Assembly: GCF_000426565.1 (NCBI RefSeq)
Contig: NZ_AUFP01000007.1
Coordinates: 1-64,000 of the forward strand
Length of the DNA: 64,000 nucleotides
Source: Segatella albensis DSM 11370 = JCM 12258
Lineage (GTDB): Bacteria; Bacteroidota; Bacteroidia; Bacteroidales; Bacteroidaceae
Direction: 5' to 3'
Shown here: positions 1-8,992 of the stretch, one piece after another
Layout of the letters: each line of letters opens with the position of its first letter
Position numbering within the stretch: position 1 is the first letter of the stretch
The notes under the pieces: generated by a model
Database searches by the model: none
What the model was told of the DNA's origin: nothing
Seen by the model: the letters and a program-made list of their open reading frames with translations, nothing else
Position numbers and translations under genes: made by a program

Positions 1-33
1 TGCCAACTTGTAATCAATTTCTTCGTTTGCCAT
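1..33 (-). CDS. 5' end of a minus-strand gene cut by the window edge (unidentified)
   Basis: Reading the minus strand from the ATG at 33 gives eleven open codons, MANEEIDYKLA, up to the window edge. A second in-frame ATG lies directly upstream at 36. No stop interrupts it, and it points away from the acyltransferase gene at 264. The fragment is too short to assign a family, and it could be a chance reading frame. Confidence 0.3.
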   Translation of the reverse strand, partial: MANEEIDYKLA

Positions 34-263
34 CATAAAATAAACTATGTCTTACTACTTTTATTGTAGCCTGACACAGTTTACTTTACACTCTCAGATT
101 AATATCAATTCTAATATACACATACAGAATTCACTAAAATAAACAAAATATACCACTAAATGATTGGAGGATATCAATTTTCTTGTCGTTTATCATATCA
201 GGAAAGGATATCTTCCATTTTAATTTGAAAATAAGAACAGCACTAAAAAACATTTCTATTATC

Positions 264-1196
264 ATGAAACATAATAAAGATATTAACTTATTTAGAAGCA
301 TCCTGATAAGTTTGGTGATTCTTGTACATATCGTAAACTTCGGCCACATATATCCATCTGTAAAGAGTTCTATCTTATCGTTCTTGATGCCTGCCTTCAT
401 AATGCTAACTGGCTATTTAGTGAATATCAACAAATCAATAAAAGATTTTGCCCAATACATATTGAAAATATGGTTACCATATATGTTTTTTGTCATTGGC
501 TATGCTATTCTATCACTACATCTTCCCGTTAGCGACGGAATAAAAATACTAGACACACCTACTATGTTGAATATTCTCTTCATAAAATCTATTGGCCCTT
601 ATTGGTTTTTTCATGTCATGATGGTTTGCGGAATCATATATTACAGTATATTCCGCCTTTTCCATAACTCCAACACCATAACCAAATATTCTTTATTTGC
701 AACAGCAATCATCTTGATTTCATTTCTAACTCCATTTTTAAATATCAAAGCTGCTATTTATTATTTTATCGGAGTAGGAATAAAGCATTTTATTGGAGAC
801 TTCTCTCTAATATACAGAAAGAGTCTATGGCCGATTATTCCTTTTAGTCTATTGATTACAAGAACGGATTATCATGATTGGGGAACGATATCTGTTTTAG
901 TATGCGTGATTTCATTCTTCTGTTTCTCATCCTTTTTCATTTCATTTCTAAAAGAAGGAAAAGTCAAGTCGCTATTAGAATATATAGGAAGGAACACATT
1001 CCCTATTTATGTCTTCCATCCTATATTTACGATGCTATCTAAATTTTTATTACCAGTTTTCAGATTAGACTCTACAGGAATTATCCATGCCATATCTACG
1101 GTAGTGATTGGTATCATAGGAAGTCTTTGCATGGCGAGATGTCTAGATTTACTTCATATATCCTACTTATTAGGAAGAAAAAAGATATTAAGATAG
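264..1196 (+). CDS. acyltransferase 3 family membrane protein
   Basis: A 310-residue integral membrane protein, hydrophobic through most of its length, with about ten predicted transmembrane segments. The N-terminal stretch 'INLFRSILISLVILVHI' carries the arginine followed by a membrane helix with VH that is typical of acyltransferase-3 (OafA/WecH-like) enzymes, which transfer acyl groups such as acetate onto surface sugars. The C-terminal part has 'YIGRNTFPIYVFHPIF', another family hallmark. The frame stays open back to a TTG at 183, but the ATG at 264 is chosen because the conserved N-terminal helix begins right after it. The substrate cannot be read from sequence. It stands alone, and its stop is followed at once by the 22-bp repeat array. 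The product class is fairly sure and the specificity is unknown. Confidence 0.75.
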   Translation: MKHNKDINLFRSILISLVILVHIVNFGHIYPSVKSSILSFLMPAFIMLTGYLVNINKSIKDFAQYILKIWLPYMFFVIGYAILSLHLPVSDGIKILDTPTMLNILFIKSIGPYWFFHVMMVCGIIYYSIFRLFHNSNTITKYSLFATAIILISFLTPFLNIKAAIYYFIGVGIKHFIGDFSLIYRKSLWPIIPFSLLITRTDYHDWGTISVLVCVISFFCFSSFFISFLKEGKVKSLLEYIGRNTFPIYVFHPIFTMLSKFLLPVFRLDSTGIIHAISTVVIGIIGSLCMARCLDLLHISYLLGRKKILR

Positions 1197-1300
1197 ATGC
1201 GGTTAACTTCGTTGGCTGACGCAGTTAACTTCGTATCCCTACGCGAATAACTTCGTAAGCGTATGCAGTTAACTGCGTCAGCCAACGAAGTTAACTGCAT
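1197..1300. repeat. 22-bp-period GTTAAC palindrome array A (five units), also a long inverted repeat
   Basis: GTTAAC-type cores start at 1202, 1224, 1246 (degenerate AATAAC), 1268 and 1290, exactly 22 bp apart. Each unit is a 16-bp near-palindrome (consensus ACGCAGTTAACTGCGT) plus a 6-bp spacer. The first spacer (TGGCTG) and the last (CAGCCA) are reverse complements, so 1197-1234 and 1263-1300 can pair over about 38 bp with about three mismatches around a 28-nt loop. It begins one base after the acyltransferase stop and lies between convergent genes, so it could act as a two-way terminator. Related arrays lie at 18.6, 34.7 and 63.8 kb. Confidence 0.9.
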
Positions 1301-1314
1301 AAATCGCATATATT

Positions 1315-2778
1315 TTACTCAACAACAATCGGCTTATATTTAGGTACCAAGGCCTTCATAATACTCCAACCTAAAAGATAGGCTACAGAACATATACTAA
1401 ACACGATCATATATGCTGCCGGTTTTCCGTTAAAGCCCATAAAAGTAAAAGCATCTCCCTGTGCAGCTGCCCAAGTAAAGAATGCACCAGAACCGCGATT
1501 GATCGCAAAAGAGCCTAGACCACCTGCCATTGCTCCTATACCCGTGATTGAGGCGATGGTGGACTTTGGAAACATATCACCAATTGTGGAATATAAATTT
1601 GCTGACCATGCTTGATGGCCGGCACCTAATAGACCAATGATGATGGCCGGCCACCATGCACTATACTGACCAAGGGGTTGTGCTAACAATCCTAAAACCG
1701 GGAAACAGGCAAAGATAAGCATAGCACGCATCCTGCCTATATATGGATTCATACCTTTCTTATCTACAAAATAAGTTGGAAGATATCCTCCTCCAATAGA
1801 CAAAACTGTCACAATAACGTAAAGGGTGAAAATAAGAGCTATCCCCATCAGAGAATCTGATGTATATCCATACTGGTCTGAGAAATATGCTGGGGCCCAG
1901 AAGAGAAAAAACCACCATACACCGTCTGTAAACAGTTTACCAACGATAAAAGACCAAGTCTGTCGGAAGGTAAAACACTTGAGGAGTCCAATGGTTTTCT
2001 CTTCACATTCTTCCTTTTTTGCTACTTCTTCCGGATTTTCTGTAGTCTCATCCTGGTATATATAATTCAACTCGGCCTCGTTAACGTATTTACTACTATA
2101 AGGATGATCATAAAGAACTATCCAGAACCCCATCCACACGAAACCTAAAACACCGATGATGACAAACGCCATCTCCCATCCACATACACGGGCCAGCAAT
2201 GGGATGACCGCAGGAGCCGCTAAAGCGCCAACAGAGGCTCCACTATTAAAGATGGATGTAGCAAATGCGCGGTCTTTCTTTGGGAAATATTCTGCTGTAA
2301 CCTTAATGGCTGCGGGAAAGTTACCGGCTTCACCGACAGCAAGCACAAGACGACAAGATAGAAATAAGAATACACTAATCGTGGCAATAGCTACTGCTGC
2401 ATCAGAGCCTGCACGAACCATACGTAGTGCCTCCAGCGAATCATAGCCTTCCACTTGCATAGCAACCCATCCACAACCGGCATGAAGACAGGCACCTAAT
2501 GACCATACGAATATGGCGATAAGATAGCCTTTTTTTGTTCCCATCCAATCAATAAACTTACCGGCAAAAAGGTTGGCTACGGCATAGAATATAGAGAACC
2601 ATGCTGTGATTATTCCATAATGTTCATCCGTCCAATGGAACTCTGGGGATATAAAATCTTTCCATGTCAAGGAAAGAACTTGACGATCCATATAATTGAC
2701 AGTTGTCGCTAAAAATAACAGTGCACAAATCACCCAACGGAATTTGGACATACGAGAATGTCGAATAGTATTATTCAT
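1315..2778 (-). CDS. MFS transporter, hexuronate/ACS family (ExuT-like)
   Basis: A 487-residue major facilitator superfamily transporter with about twelve membrane segments. The start region 'RWVICALLFLATTVNYMDRQVLSLTW' followed by 'GKFIDWMGTKKGYL' (the loop 2-3 motif) matches the anion:cation symporter subfamily, which includes the hexuronate transporters ExuT. 'GEAGNFPAAIKVTAEYFPKKDRAFATSIFNSGASVG' is the helix 4-5 signature of that group. A charged, Glu/Lys-rich cytoplasmic loop (roughly residues 240-265) separates the two six-helix halves. Glucuronate or galacturonate uptake is the family-based guess, but no uronate catabolic genes are adjacent. A promoter-like TATATTTG (minus strand, 2839-2846) lies about 60 nt upstream of the start. 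It converges on array A. Confidence 0.8.
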   Translation of the reverse strand: MNNTIRHSRMSKFRWVICALLFLATTVNYMDRQVLSLTWKDFISPEFHWTDEHYGIITAWFSIFYAVANLFAGKFIDWMGTKKGYLIAIFVWSLGACLHAGCGWVAMQVEGYDSLEALRMVRAGSDAAVAIATISVFLFLSCRLVLAVGEAGNFPAAIKVTAEYFPKKDRAFATSIFNSGASVGALAAPAVIPLLARVCGWEMAFVIIGVLGFVWMGFWIVLYDHPYSSKYVNEAELNYIYQDETTENPEEVAKKEECEEKTIGLLKCFTFRQTWSFIVGKLFTDGVWWFFLFWAPAYFSDQYGYTSDSLMGIALIFTLYVIVTVLSIGGGYLPTYFVDKKGMNPYIGRMRAMLIFACFPVLGLLAQPLGQYSAWWPAIIIGLLGAGHQAWSANLYSTIGDMFPKSTIASITGIGAMAGGLGSFAINRGSGAFFTWAAAQGDAFTFMGFNGKPAAYMIVFSICSVAYLLGWSIMKALVPKYKPIVVE

Positions 2779-2838
2779 GGTTTACTTCTCTTAAGTTTTG
2801 ATTTATTTTATATTAGTAGTTTTTATATAGATTTGTTG

Positions 2839-2846
2839 CAAATATA
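2839..2846 (-). promoter_or_regulatory. -7 promoter element of the MFS gene
   Basis: The minus strand reads TATATTTG, matching the Bacteroidetes -7 consensus TAnnTTTG, about 60 nt upstream of the MFS start. No clear TTTG is seen 20 nt further upstream. Confidence 0.5.
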
Positions 2847-2906
2847 CTGATTTTTTCTTAAATGGCAATAAGTTTGTAGTAAGTTTTGCTTCTTCTTAAA
2901 ATAAAA

Positions 2907-2938
2907 ATAAGGCGAAAGAAATCTTTCTTCCGCCTTAT
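2907..2938 (-). terminator. Rho-independent terminator of murF-alr
   Basis: The inverted repeat ATAAGGCG...CGCCTTAT extends inward to a stem of about 15 bp with one mismatch and a very short loop. On the minus strand it is followed by TTATTTTTATTTT. It lies 20 nt past the stop codon of the murF-alr gene. Confidence 0.8.
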
Positions 2939-2957
2939 ACTATACTGTTACTTTTAA

Positions 2958-5453
2958 TTAGTCTTGAAAGTAAATTCGCTTTACTCGATTGCTAATACCT
3001 GTCATAACTTCATAAGGTATAGTTTCTAAAATATCACTAAGTACGGTCACTGGTAGATGATCTCCAAAGATTTCTACGCTATCACCTTCCTTACAGTCAA
3101 TACCCGTAACGTCTATCATACAGACATCCATACAGATATTACCTACATATTCTGCTTTCTTACCATTTACTAGGCAATAGCCATGACGATTGCCTAGATG
3201 ACGGTTCAAACCATCTGCATATCCTATTGGTATAGCTGCTATCACACTATCTTTACCCAATATTGTCTTTCTGCTATATCCAATGCTATCACCAGCAGGG
3301 ACATTTCGCAGCTGGAGAATCGTGGTCTTCAATGTACTTACATTATGGATGGTTTCATTATTACGGGAATTAATTCCATAAAGACCGAGTCCTAATCGAC
3401 ACATATCCAACTGACGCTCTGGGAAATGCTCTATACCTGCGGAATTATCTATATGACGAATTATCTTATGCTCAAAGGCTGATTGTAACTTCTTGCTGCC
3501 TTCATCGAAAAGCGCAAACTGCTTTGCTGAGAACTCATCAAAGTCGTCACTGTCACTTCCTACGAAATGAGAGAATACTGAACGAGGAATGATGGCATTC
3601 TGGTGCTTCAATCGATCTATAAGTTTATCCATATCGTTCTTTGGATCGAATCCCAATCGATGCATACCTGTATCTAACTTAATATGGACTGGGAATCCTG
3701 TGATACCTTCCTTCTCAGCGGCCTTTATCAAGGCTTCTAATAAACGGAAGGAATAAACCTCTGGCTCAAGGTCATAATCAAACATGGTCTTGAAGGCTGT
3801 CATCTCAGGATTCATAATCATGATATTTGATGTAATACCATTTCTACGAAGAGTTGCGCCTTCATCTGCTACAGCCACAGCAAGATAGTCCACACGATGA
3901 TCTTGTAATGTCTTTGCTATCTCTACGGCACCCGCACCATAACCATCGGCCTTGATCATACAAACCAGTTTGGTATCTGGTTTCATGAAAGAACGATAAT
4001 AGTTCAAATTCTTAACAACTGCATTTAGGTTTACCTCAAGTGTTGTCTCGTGTACTTTCTGTACCAGAAGTTCTGTTATCTGATCAAAACCGAACTGACG
4101 GGCGCCCTTTAAAAGGATTACTTCATCGCGCAAAGACTGGAAAACTTCGCTATGAATAAACTGCTCTACACTCTTGAAGAAGAACTTCTCTGCAATCTGT
4201 ATCTGAGCACTTTGAGCTGAAATCTCAGAACCAATTCCTATAAACTTGACGACTCCACGTTTACGTGCTAAGTTGGAAACTTCGGCATAGAGTTGTTCGG
4301 CTGATTCTCCACTCTGCTGAATATCACTTAAAATTAAAGTATGTCGGCAGCCTTTATGGTCTGGACGACGATTCATAAAGTCAAGTGCAATATCAAGAGA
4401 ATTGATGTCAGAATTATAACTGTCGTTAATCAGTGTACAACCATGCTGACCAACTTTAACCTCTAGGCGCATTGCTATAGGCTCCAACTGTTGCATACGC
4501 TTATTAAGTTCTTCAGCACTCAATCCGAGTTTTAGAGCTACTATGGCACAGACTATTGAATTGGAAACAGAAGCCTCATCTATAAAAGGAATAACATATT
4601 CTGATTCCTCCCCACCTTTATAGATGTATTTGATCTGGGTCTGGGTTTCTTTCTTCTCTATCGACTTAATGAACATTGCCGATTTTTTATCTTGAAGAGA
4701 CCATCCTAGGCGCTCCTGTACTTCACCATTAGGCAACACCTCGTCGACCTTTTCTAATTCATTTCGAATAATCTCATCATCTGCATTATAAACAACAGTC
4801 TGTGCATCATGGAAAAGGACTAACTTTTCTCTGCATTTTTCTGCCTTCGATTCAAAGTTGCGCTGATGAGCTTCACCTATATTTGTTAATATAGCTATCG
4901 TTGGCTGAATGATATCGCGCAAGGCCAACATCTCGCCAGGCATGCTAATACCAGCCTCAAAGACTCCCACCTGAGTTTGTTCTGTCATCAACCAAACAGA
5001 TAGAGGTACACCAATCTGTGAATTGTAGCTACGAGGACTACGGGTGACATACAGACTTGATGACAGCAACTGATACAACCACTCTTTGACCATAGTTTTT
5101 CCATTGGAGCCTGTTATACCAACAATAGGAATGTTAAATTCATCACGATGGCGTTCTGCAAGACGCTGCAATGCTTCTAAAGTATTTACTACTTTCAAGA
5201 AATTTGCCTCAGGATAATCAGAAGCATATCCCTTAGGAACATCTGTCACTACAAAGTTCTTTACACCACGGCGATATAACTCTGGTATGTAATTATGACC
5301 ATCATTACGCTCTGACTTCAAAGCAAAAAAGAGAGTTTCCTCAGGGAAACATAAGGAGCGGCTATCGGTTAAAATGAAACCGATATTGGCATCCCTATCA
5401 CCATAACGACGCGCACCTATCAGTGTGGTTACTTTTTCGATAGTATATATCAT
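2958..5453 (-). CDS. bifunctional MurF ligase / alanine racemase
   Basis: An 831-residue fusion of two peptidoglycan-precursor enzymes. Residues 1 to about 465 are MurF, which joins D-Ala-D-Ala to the UDP-MurNAc-tripeptide. The ATP-binding loop 'GITGSNGKT' is at 112-120, and 'LINDSYNSDINSLDIALDF' near 341-359 is the ligase substrate region. Residues from about 472 to the end are a fold-type III alanine racemase with the PLP lysine in 'MIKADGYGAG' (K501) and 'SIGYSRKT...IPIGYADG' near the C-terminus. The racemase makes the D-alanine that later feeds the ligase. This fusion is known across Bacteroidetes. The ATG overlaps the upstream GSCFA stop by 4 nt (ATGA), which suggests coupled translation. 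A weak TACCTTTG at 5479-5486 on the minus strand may add an internal promoter. Confidence 0.95.
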   Translation of the reverse strand: MIYTIEKVTTLIGARRYGDRDANIGFILTDSRSLCFPEETLFFALKSERNDGHNYIPELYRRGVKNFVVTDVPKGYASDYPEANFLKVVNTLEALQRLAERHRDEFNIPIVGITGSNGKTMVKEWLYQLLSSSLYVTRSPRSYNSQIGVPLSVWLMTEQTQVGVFEAGISMPGEMLALRDIIQPTIAILTNIGEAHQRNFESKAEKCREKLVLFHDAQTVVYNADDEIIRNELEKVDEVLPNGEVQERLGWSLQDKKSAMFIKSIEKKETQTQIKYIYKGGEESEYVIPFIDEASVSNSIVCAIVALKLGLSAEELNKRMQQLEPIAMRLEVKVGQHGCTLINDSYNSDINSLDIALDFMNRRPDHKGCRHTLILSDIQQSGESAEQLYAEVSNLARKRGVVKFIGIGSEISAQSAQIQIAEKFFFKSVEQFIHSEVFQSLRDEVILLKGARQFGFDQITELLVQKVHETTLEVNLNAVVKNLNYYRSFMKPDTKLVCMIKADGYGAGAVEIAKTLQDHRVDYLAVAVADEGATLRRNGITSNIMIMNPEMTAFKTMFDYDLEPEVYSFRLLEALIKAAEKEGITGFPVHIKLDTGMHRLGFDPKNDMDKLIDRLKHQNAIIPRSVFSHFVGSDSDDFDEFSAKQFALFDEGSKKLQSAFEHKIIRHIDNSAGIEHFPERQLDMCRLGLGLYGINSRNNETIHNVSTLKTTILQLRNVPAGDSIGYSRKTILGKDSVIAAIPIGYADGLNRHLGNRHGYCLVNGKKAEYVGNICMDVCMIDVTGIDCKEGDSVEIFGDHLPVTVLSDILETIPYEVMTGISNRVKRIYFQD

Positions 5454-6277
5454 TTCTTTGTTTTTATTTTCTTGAATGCAAAGGTAGGGTATTTTTTCGA
5501 AAGTGCCTCTACTTTTAACATGGTTTTAGTCATAAACATCTTATATTCTTCCGAATCAGGATTGAAAGGTTTATGCCCCAATGCTTCTTTTATAGGCTTC
5601 CACTCTTTCAAAAAATTCAGTGTTTCTTTCCCAAAGTAAACTTCTGAGAAGCGCTGCCAGATATACTCTACGGCTTGATCCGATGGATGAAGCATATCTT
5701 CTTTGTAGAATCTATAGTCACGTAATTCATCATTTATGATTTCATAAGCGGGGAAATAGGTTACTACTCCATCAAATGCTTTTACCAGTTTATCTGTAGC
5801 TAGCATTAATATTGCCTTAGAGAGTTGACTCTCATGATAACCATATTTGCGATATCTAATCGGACTTACCGTGACAATGACATGAACATCGGCATTTTCT
5901 GCCTTTAGTTCCATGACGGCTTGCTTTAGGTAATCGAAACTTTCTTCTATCGTTAGTTTCTTTTCTTCAAACAATTTTTGAGGACGCTTCGCACAGTTGT
6001 CAACAATCTTTCCTGTTTCTTTTAATATATACACATGATTAGTTCCTAATGTAAAGATTGCTACATTAGGTTTTTCTTCCTTGACCTTGTGTACTGTATG
6101 TAATATACTCGCAGGATTGTACATTACCCCGAAAGGATTTACTGTTGCTTGGAATTGTTCTTCACAAAAACGACGTCCTAAGTTATCAGCAAAGCAACTT
6201 CCTACCAAAAGCATCTTCTCGCACGGAGGTATCTGGAAACAAGACTTGGGAATATCAACGATTGTTCTGAACTCCAT
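5450..6277 (-). CDS. GSCFA-domain protein
   Basis: A 275-residue protein whose N-terminal part contains 'LLVGSCFADNLGRRF', the GSCFA motif that names the family. It continues with 'NPFGVMYNPASI', 'FTLGTNHVY' and 'VSPIRY', the blocks expected of an SGNH/GDSL-like hydrolase fold, and ends with 'MLHPSDQAVEYIW', which holds a candidate catalytic Asp/His pair. The family is conserved in Bacteroidetes but its substrate is not established. Its stop overlaps the start of murF-alr by 4 nt, so the two are very probably one transcript. The pairing hints at an envelope-related job, which is inference. There is no signal peptide, so a cytoplasmic location is likely. Confidence 0.85.
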   Translation of the reverse strand: MEFRTIVDIPKSCFQIPPCEKMLLVGSCFADNLGRRFCEEQFQATVNPFGVMYNPASILHTVHKVKEEKPNVAIFTLGTNHVYILKETGKIVDNCAKRPQKLFEEKKLTIEESFDYLKQAVMELKAENADVHVIVTVSPIRYRKYGYHESQLSKAILMLATDKLVKAFDGVVTYFPAYEIINDELRDYRFYKEDMLHPSDQAVEYIWQRFSEVYFGKETLNFLKEWKPIKEALGHKPFNPDSEEYKMFMTKTMLKVEALSKKYPTFAFKKIKTKK

Positions 6278-6306
6278 AATACTATTTTTCTCTTATACAA
6301 TAAAAA

Positions 6307-6335
6307 CTCGTCTCCACCATATTGGCGAAGACGAG
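6307..6335 (-). terminator. Probable terminator of the YfhO gene
   Basis: CTCGTCT (6307-6313) pairs with AGACGAG (6329-6335). On the minus strand the stem is followed by TTTTTATTG. It sits between the YfhO stop and the GSCFA start. Confidence 0.6.
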
Positions 6336-6378
6336 ACTATCATTCGTCAAAGTTGTATGCTAACTCAAACTTCTATAC

Positions 6379-8886
6379 TTATTTCTCAACTGCTTCTATA
6401 CTTTTCTTCTTTTTCTTCCATTCTGTATAGCATGCAAATAGCACAAGAAGTATCAGAACCAAATAACCGACATAAGCTACAGTCTCGGTTTCTGCTACTG
6501 AAGATGGATGGAAGTCAAGAATGACCTCGTGTTTTCCTGCCGTTATATTGAGAGCTCGAAGTACGTAATTTACACGACCTAATTCTACCTTCTTCCCATC
6601 TACAGTTGCTGTCCAACCTGGATAATAGATTTCTGAGAATACGACGACACCTCCTTGATTCGAACTTACCTTATAGGTCAAGTGATTAGGTTTATAGTCT
6701 GTTATCTGTACGATAGAATTGTTCGTCTGTTTCTTTGCTTGTCCCAATATGTTTTCAAACTTCTTATCTGCTACTGCTGCATGACGGAGATCTATCTTAC
6801 CAAGTTGCTCCAATTCCTCATTGGCATTATTCACATAGGTAATATGGTCTACTAACCAAGCATTTCCATAAACATAAGGATTCTGTATAGGAACAGTCTG
6901 TCCACCCTGCAATGGGAAAATAAAATACTTGGCATTCAGCATGTTCAGTATTGGGAACACGTCATTACCATCTACCTTGGTCATATCTCCACCAGCCTCT
7001 GAAACAGCCTTCATGGTCTTCTGCATTTCAGGAGAGATATAAGCTTCTATCAGTTCTTGATATCGGCGTAACTTTGCTGCATGATATCCACCTATACTCT
7101 TATGATAATAAGAGGTCTCATTTTCATTGAATGTATTCGAAGCTAAATTCAAGACACGATAATCCAAACTCTTATCACGTAAGATTTGCTTATCTGTTTG
7201 CGTCATAGGCTGAGCTTGCTCACGTACACTGGCTTCTACAAACATATCGTCATTCAGATAACGTTTATCAACTTGCCACATGTCGATAAGACAAAGAACA
7301 GAAACCGCTGCTACCATATACTCTGCCTTAAGACGCTTGGCTTTATAGAGTAACACAAATACAGAACCGATAAGAATAATCCAGAAGGAACGCCAACAAT
7401 CAGCTGTAAACATAGCGATTCGCATCTCACGAAGATTATTCAGCAATGGGCCTAAGTATTCTTGTGGTATCTGCTTCAGAGCCTGCATCTCACTAGAAGA
7501 TACGAAATCGCTAAAGAATACATTTGGCATCAAAGCAAAGAGCACACATATACCGGCTGTCATGGCGAAACTTGCATAAAAGCATTTCATCTTCTTCGAA
7601 AGTACTTCTGGATGATCTACCACTTCCTTTAGTGCCATCATCGCAAGTAATGGTATTGTGAATTCTGCTATTACAAGAATTGATGCTACAGTTCTGAACT
7701 TGGCATACATCGGGATATAATCTAGGAAGAAATCTGTGAATGGCATGAAATTTCTTCCCCATGACAACAGTATCGATAATACAGTTGCTGCTAAAAGTGC
7801 CCACTTCATAGGTCCTTTCACAATAAAGAGACCAAGAATGAATAGCATCAGAACAAAAGCACCTACATATACAGGACCTGATGTACCTGGTTGTTCTCCC
7901 CAATATTGTCCCAACTGTTGATATATCTGCATAAACTGTGGATCTGCTTTCGACATTGCTGTCTCATTCTGTGCGATAGGCACAGAGGCTCCACCCTTTG
8001 TATTTGGTACTAACAGAGTCCATGTTTCATCAATACCATAACTCCACTGTGTAATGTAATCACGATCGAGTCCACTACTTGTTTGATTAGCAGAATTCTT
8101 CTTGATAAGTTCGCTTTTTCCGCGCATACTCTCTTGAGAATACTGCCATGTATGATATAGGTTTGATAAGTTAAGAGCAATTGCGATTGCTGCACCAGCA
8201 ACACATACTCCCGTAGCTTTAAAGAATCTGTCCACCTTTTTCTCTTTGATAGCCTGTACCAAATAGGCCAGGATCATAAAGAAGATAACAAACAGATAGT
8301 AATAAGTCATCTGCACATGATTGGCTCTCACCTCAAAAGCAGAAAAGACCGCGGTGAGCAACAATCCCCATAAATATTTACCGCGATAAGCCATCACTAT
8401 ACCCGCGATCATTGGTGGCAGATAAGCCAAGGCCATCACTTTCCAAATATGACCTGCTGCAATAATAATCAGGAAATAACTGGAGAATGCCCATATTATA
8501 GAACCTAACACTGCAAGGGAACGACGGAAATCAAATGCACGCAATAATATATAAAATCCCAAAAGATAAGTAAATAAATACCACACATTCTCAGGTAACC
8601 ATAAATGGTATGCGTTCATGACCTGATCCAATATCGATGCACTTTTATATGACGGAGACATCTGATAAGTTGGCATTCCACTAAACACAGAATTAGTCCA
8701 ACGAGAATGCTCTCCTGTCTGTTGTTGGAAGAGTGCTGTTTCCTGTCCTGCTCCAACACCTGCTGAACTATCATGACGATACAAAATACGGCCATCCATA
8801 TCAGCTGGCATAAAATAGGCAAAAGAAATTACAATAAAAACAAATACTGCCAGTATATCCAACAGATATTTCTTGAATGCTTTCAT
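6379..8886 (-). CDS. YfhO family multi-pass membrane protein
   Basis: An 835-residue protein with an N-terminal membrane anchor, then 'RILYRHDSSAGVGAGQETALF' and 'WTNSVFSGMPTYQM', followed by many hydrophobic helices to about residue 555. Next comes a soluble domain of about 230 residues and one last helix near the C-terminus with a Lys-rich tail ('CYTEWKKKKKSIEAVEK'). This architecture (GT-C-like membrane core plus extracytoplasmic beta domain, ending 'YPGWTATVDGKKVEL...AGKHEVILDFHP') is the YfhO family. In Firmicutes, members take part in glycosylation of lipoteichoic acid; the role in Bacteroidetes is not defined, so a lipid-linked sugar transfer is only an inference. A minus-strand TATCTTTG (8922-8929) lies about 36 nt upstream of the ATG. 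A terminator-like hairpin follows the stop. Confidence 0.85.
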   Translation of the reverse strand: MKAFKKYLLDILAVFVFIVISFAYFMPADMDGRILYRHDSSAGVGAGQETALFQQQTGEHSRWTNSVFSGMPTYQMSPSYKSASILDQVMNAYHLWLPENVWYLFTYLLGFYILLRAFDFRRSLAVLGSIIWAFSSYFLIIIAAGHIWKVMALAYLPPMIAGIVMAYRGKYLWGLLLTAVFSAFEVRANHVQMTYYYLFVIFFMILAYLVQAIKEKKVDRFFKATGVCVAGAAIAIALNLSNLYHTWQYSQESMRGKSELIKKNSANQTSSGLDRDYITQWSYGIDETWTLLVPNTKGGASVPIAQNETAMSKADPQFMQIYQQLGQYWGEQPGTSGPVYVGAFVLMLFILGLFIVKGPMKWALLAATVLSILLSWGRNFMPFTDFFLDYIPMYAKFRTVASILVIAEFTIPLLAMMALKEVVDHPEVLSKKMKCFYASFAMTAGICVLFALMPNVFFSDFVSSSEMQALKQIPQEYLGPLLNNLREMRIAMFTADCWRSFWIILIGSVFVLLYKAKRLKAEYMVAAVSVLCLIDMWQVDKRYLNDDMFVEASVREQAQPMTQTDKQILRDKSLDYRVLNLASNTFNENETSYYHKSIGGYHAAKLRRYQELIEAYISPEMQKTMKAVSEAGGDMTKVDGNDVFPILNMLNAKYFIFPLQGGQTVPIQNPYVYGNAWLVDHITYVNNANEELEQLGKIDLRHAAVADKKFENILGQAKKQTNNSIVQITDYKPNHLTYKVSSNQGGVVVFSEIYYPGWTATVDGKKVELGRVNYVLRALNITAGKHEVILDFHPSSVAETETVAYVGYLVLILLVLFACYTEWKKKKKSIEAVEK

Positions 8887-8921
8887 ATATTATAAACGTT
8901 TATATTTCTAAAATTCAAACG

Positions 8922-8929
8922 CAAAGATA
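8922..8929 (-). promoter_or_regulatory. -7 promoter element of the YfhO gene
   Basis: The minus strand reads TATCTTTG (TAnnTTTG consensus) upstream of the YfhO ATG, in the divergent region shared with mtnN. Confidence 0.5.
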
Positions 8930-8962
8930 GTGTAATTCCAAGACAATACAAAATAATTTTTG

Positions 8963-8970
8963 TAATTTTG
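8963..8970 (+). promoter_or_regulatory. -7 promoter element of mtnN-luxS
   Basis: TAATTTTG matches TAnnTTTG and ends 22 nt before the mtnN ATG. No clear TTTG lies 20 nt upstream. Confidence 0.5.
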
Positions 8971-8992
8971 CATCCAAATAACATAAAGCATT

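Noticed and set aside
1197..1300. CRISPR array
   Set aside because: The repeat-plus-spacer pitch is only 22 bp with 6-bp spacers, the units are near-palindromes, and no cas genes are present anywhere in the window.
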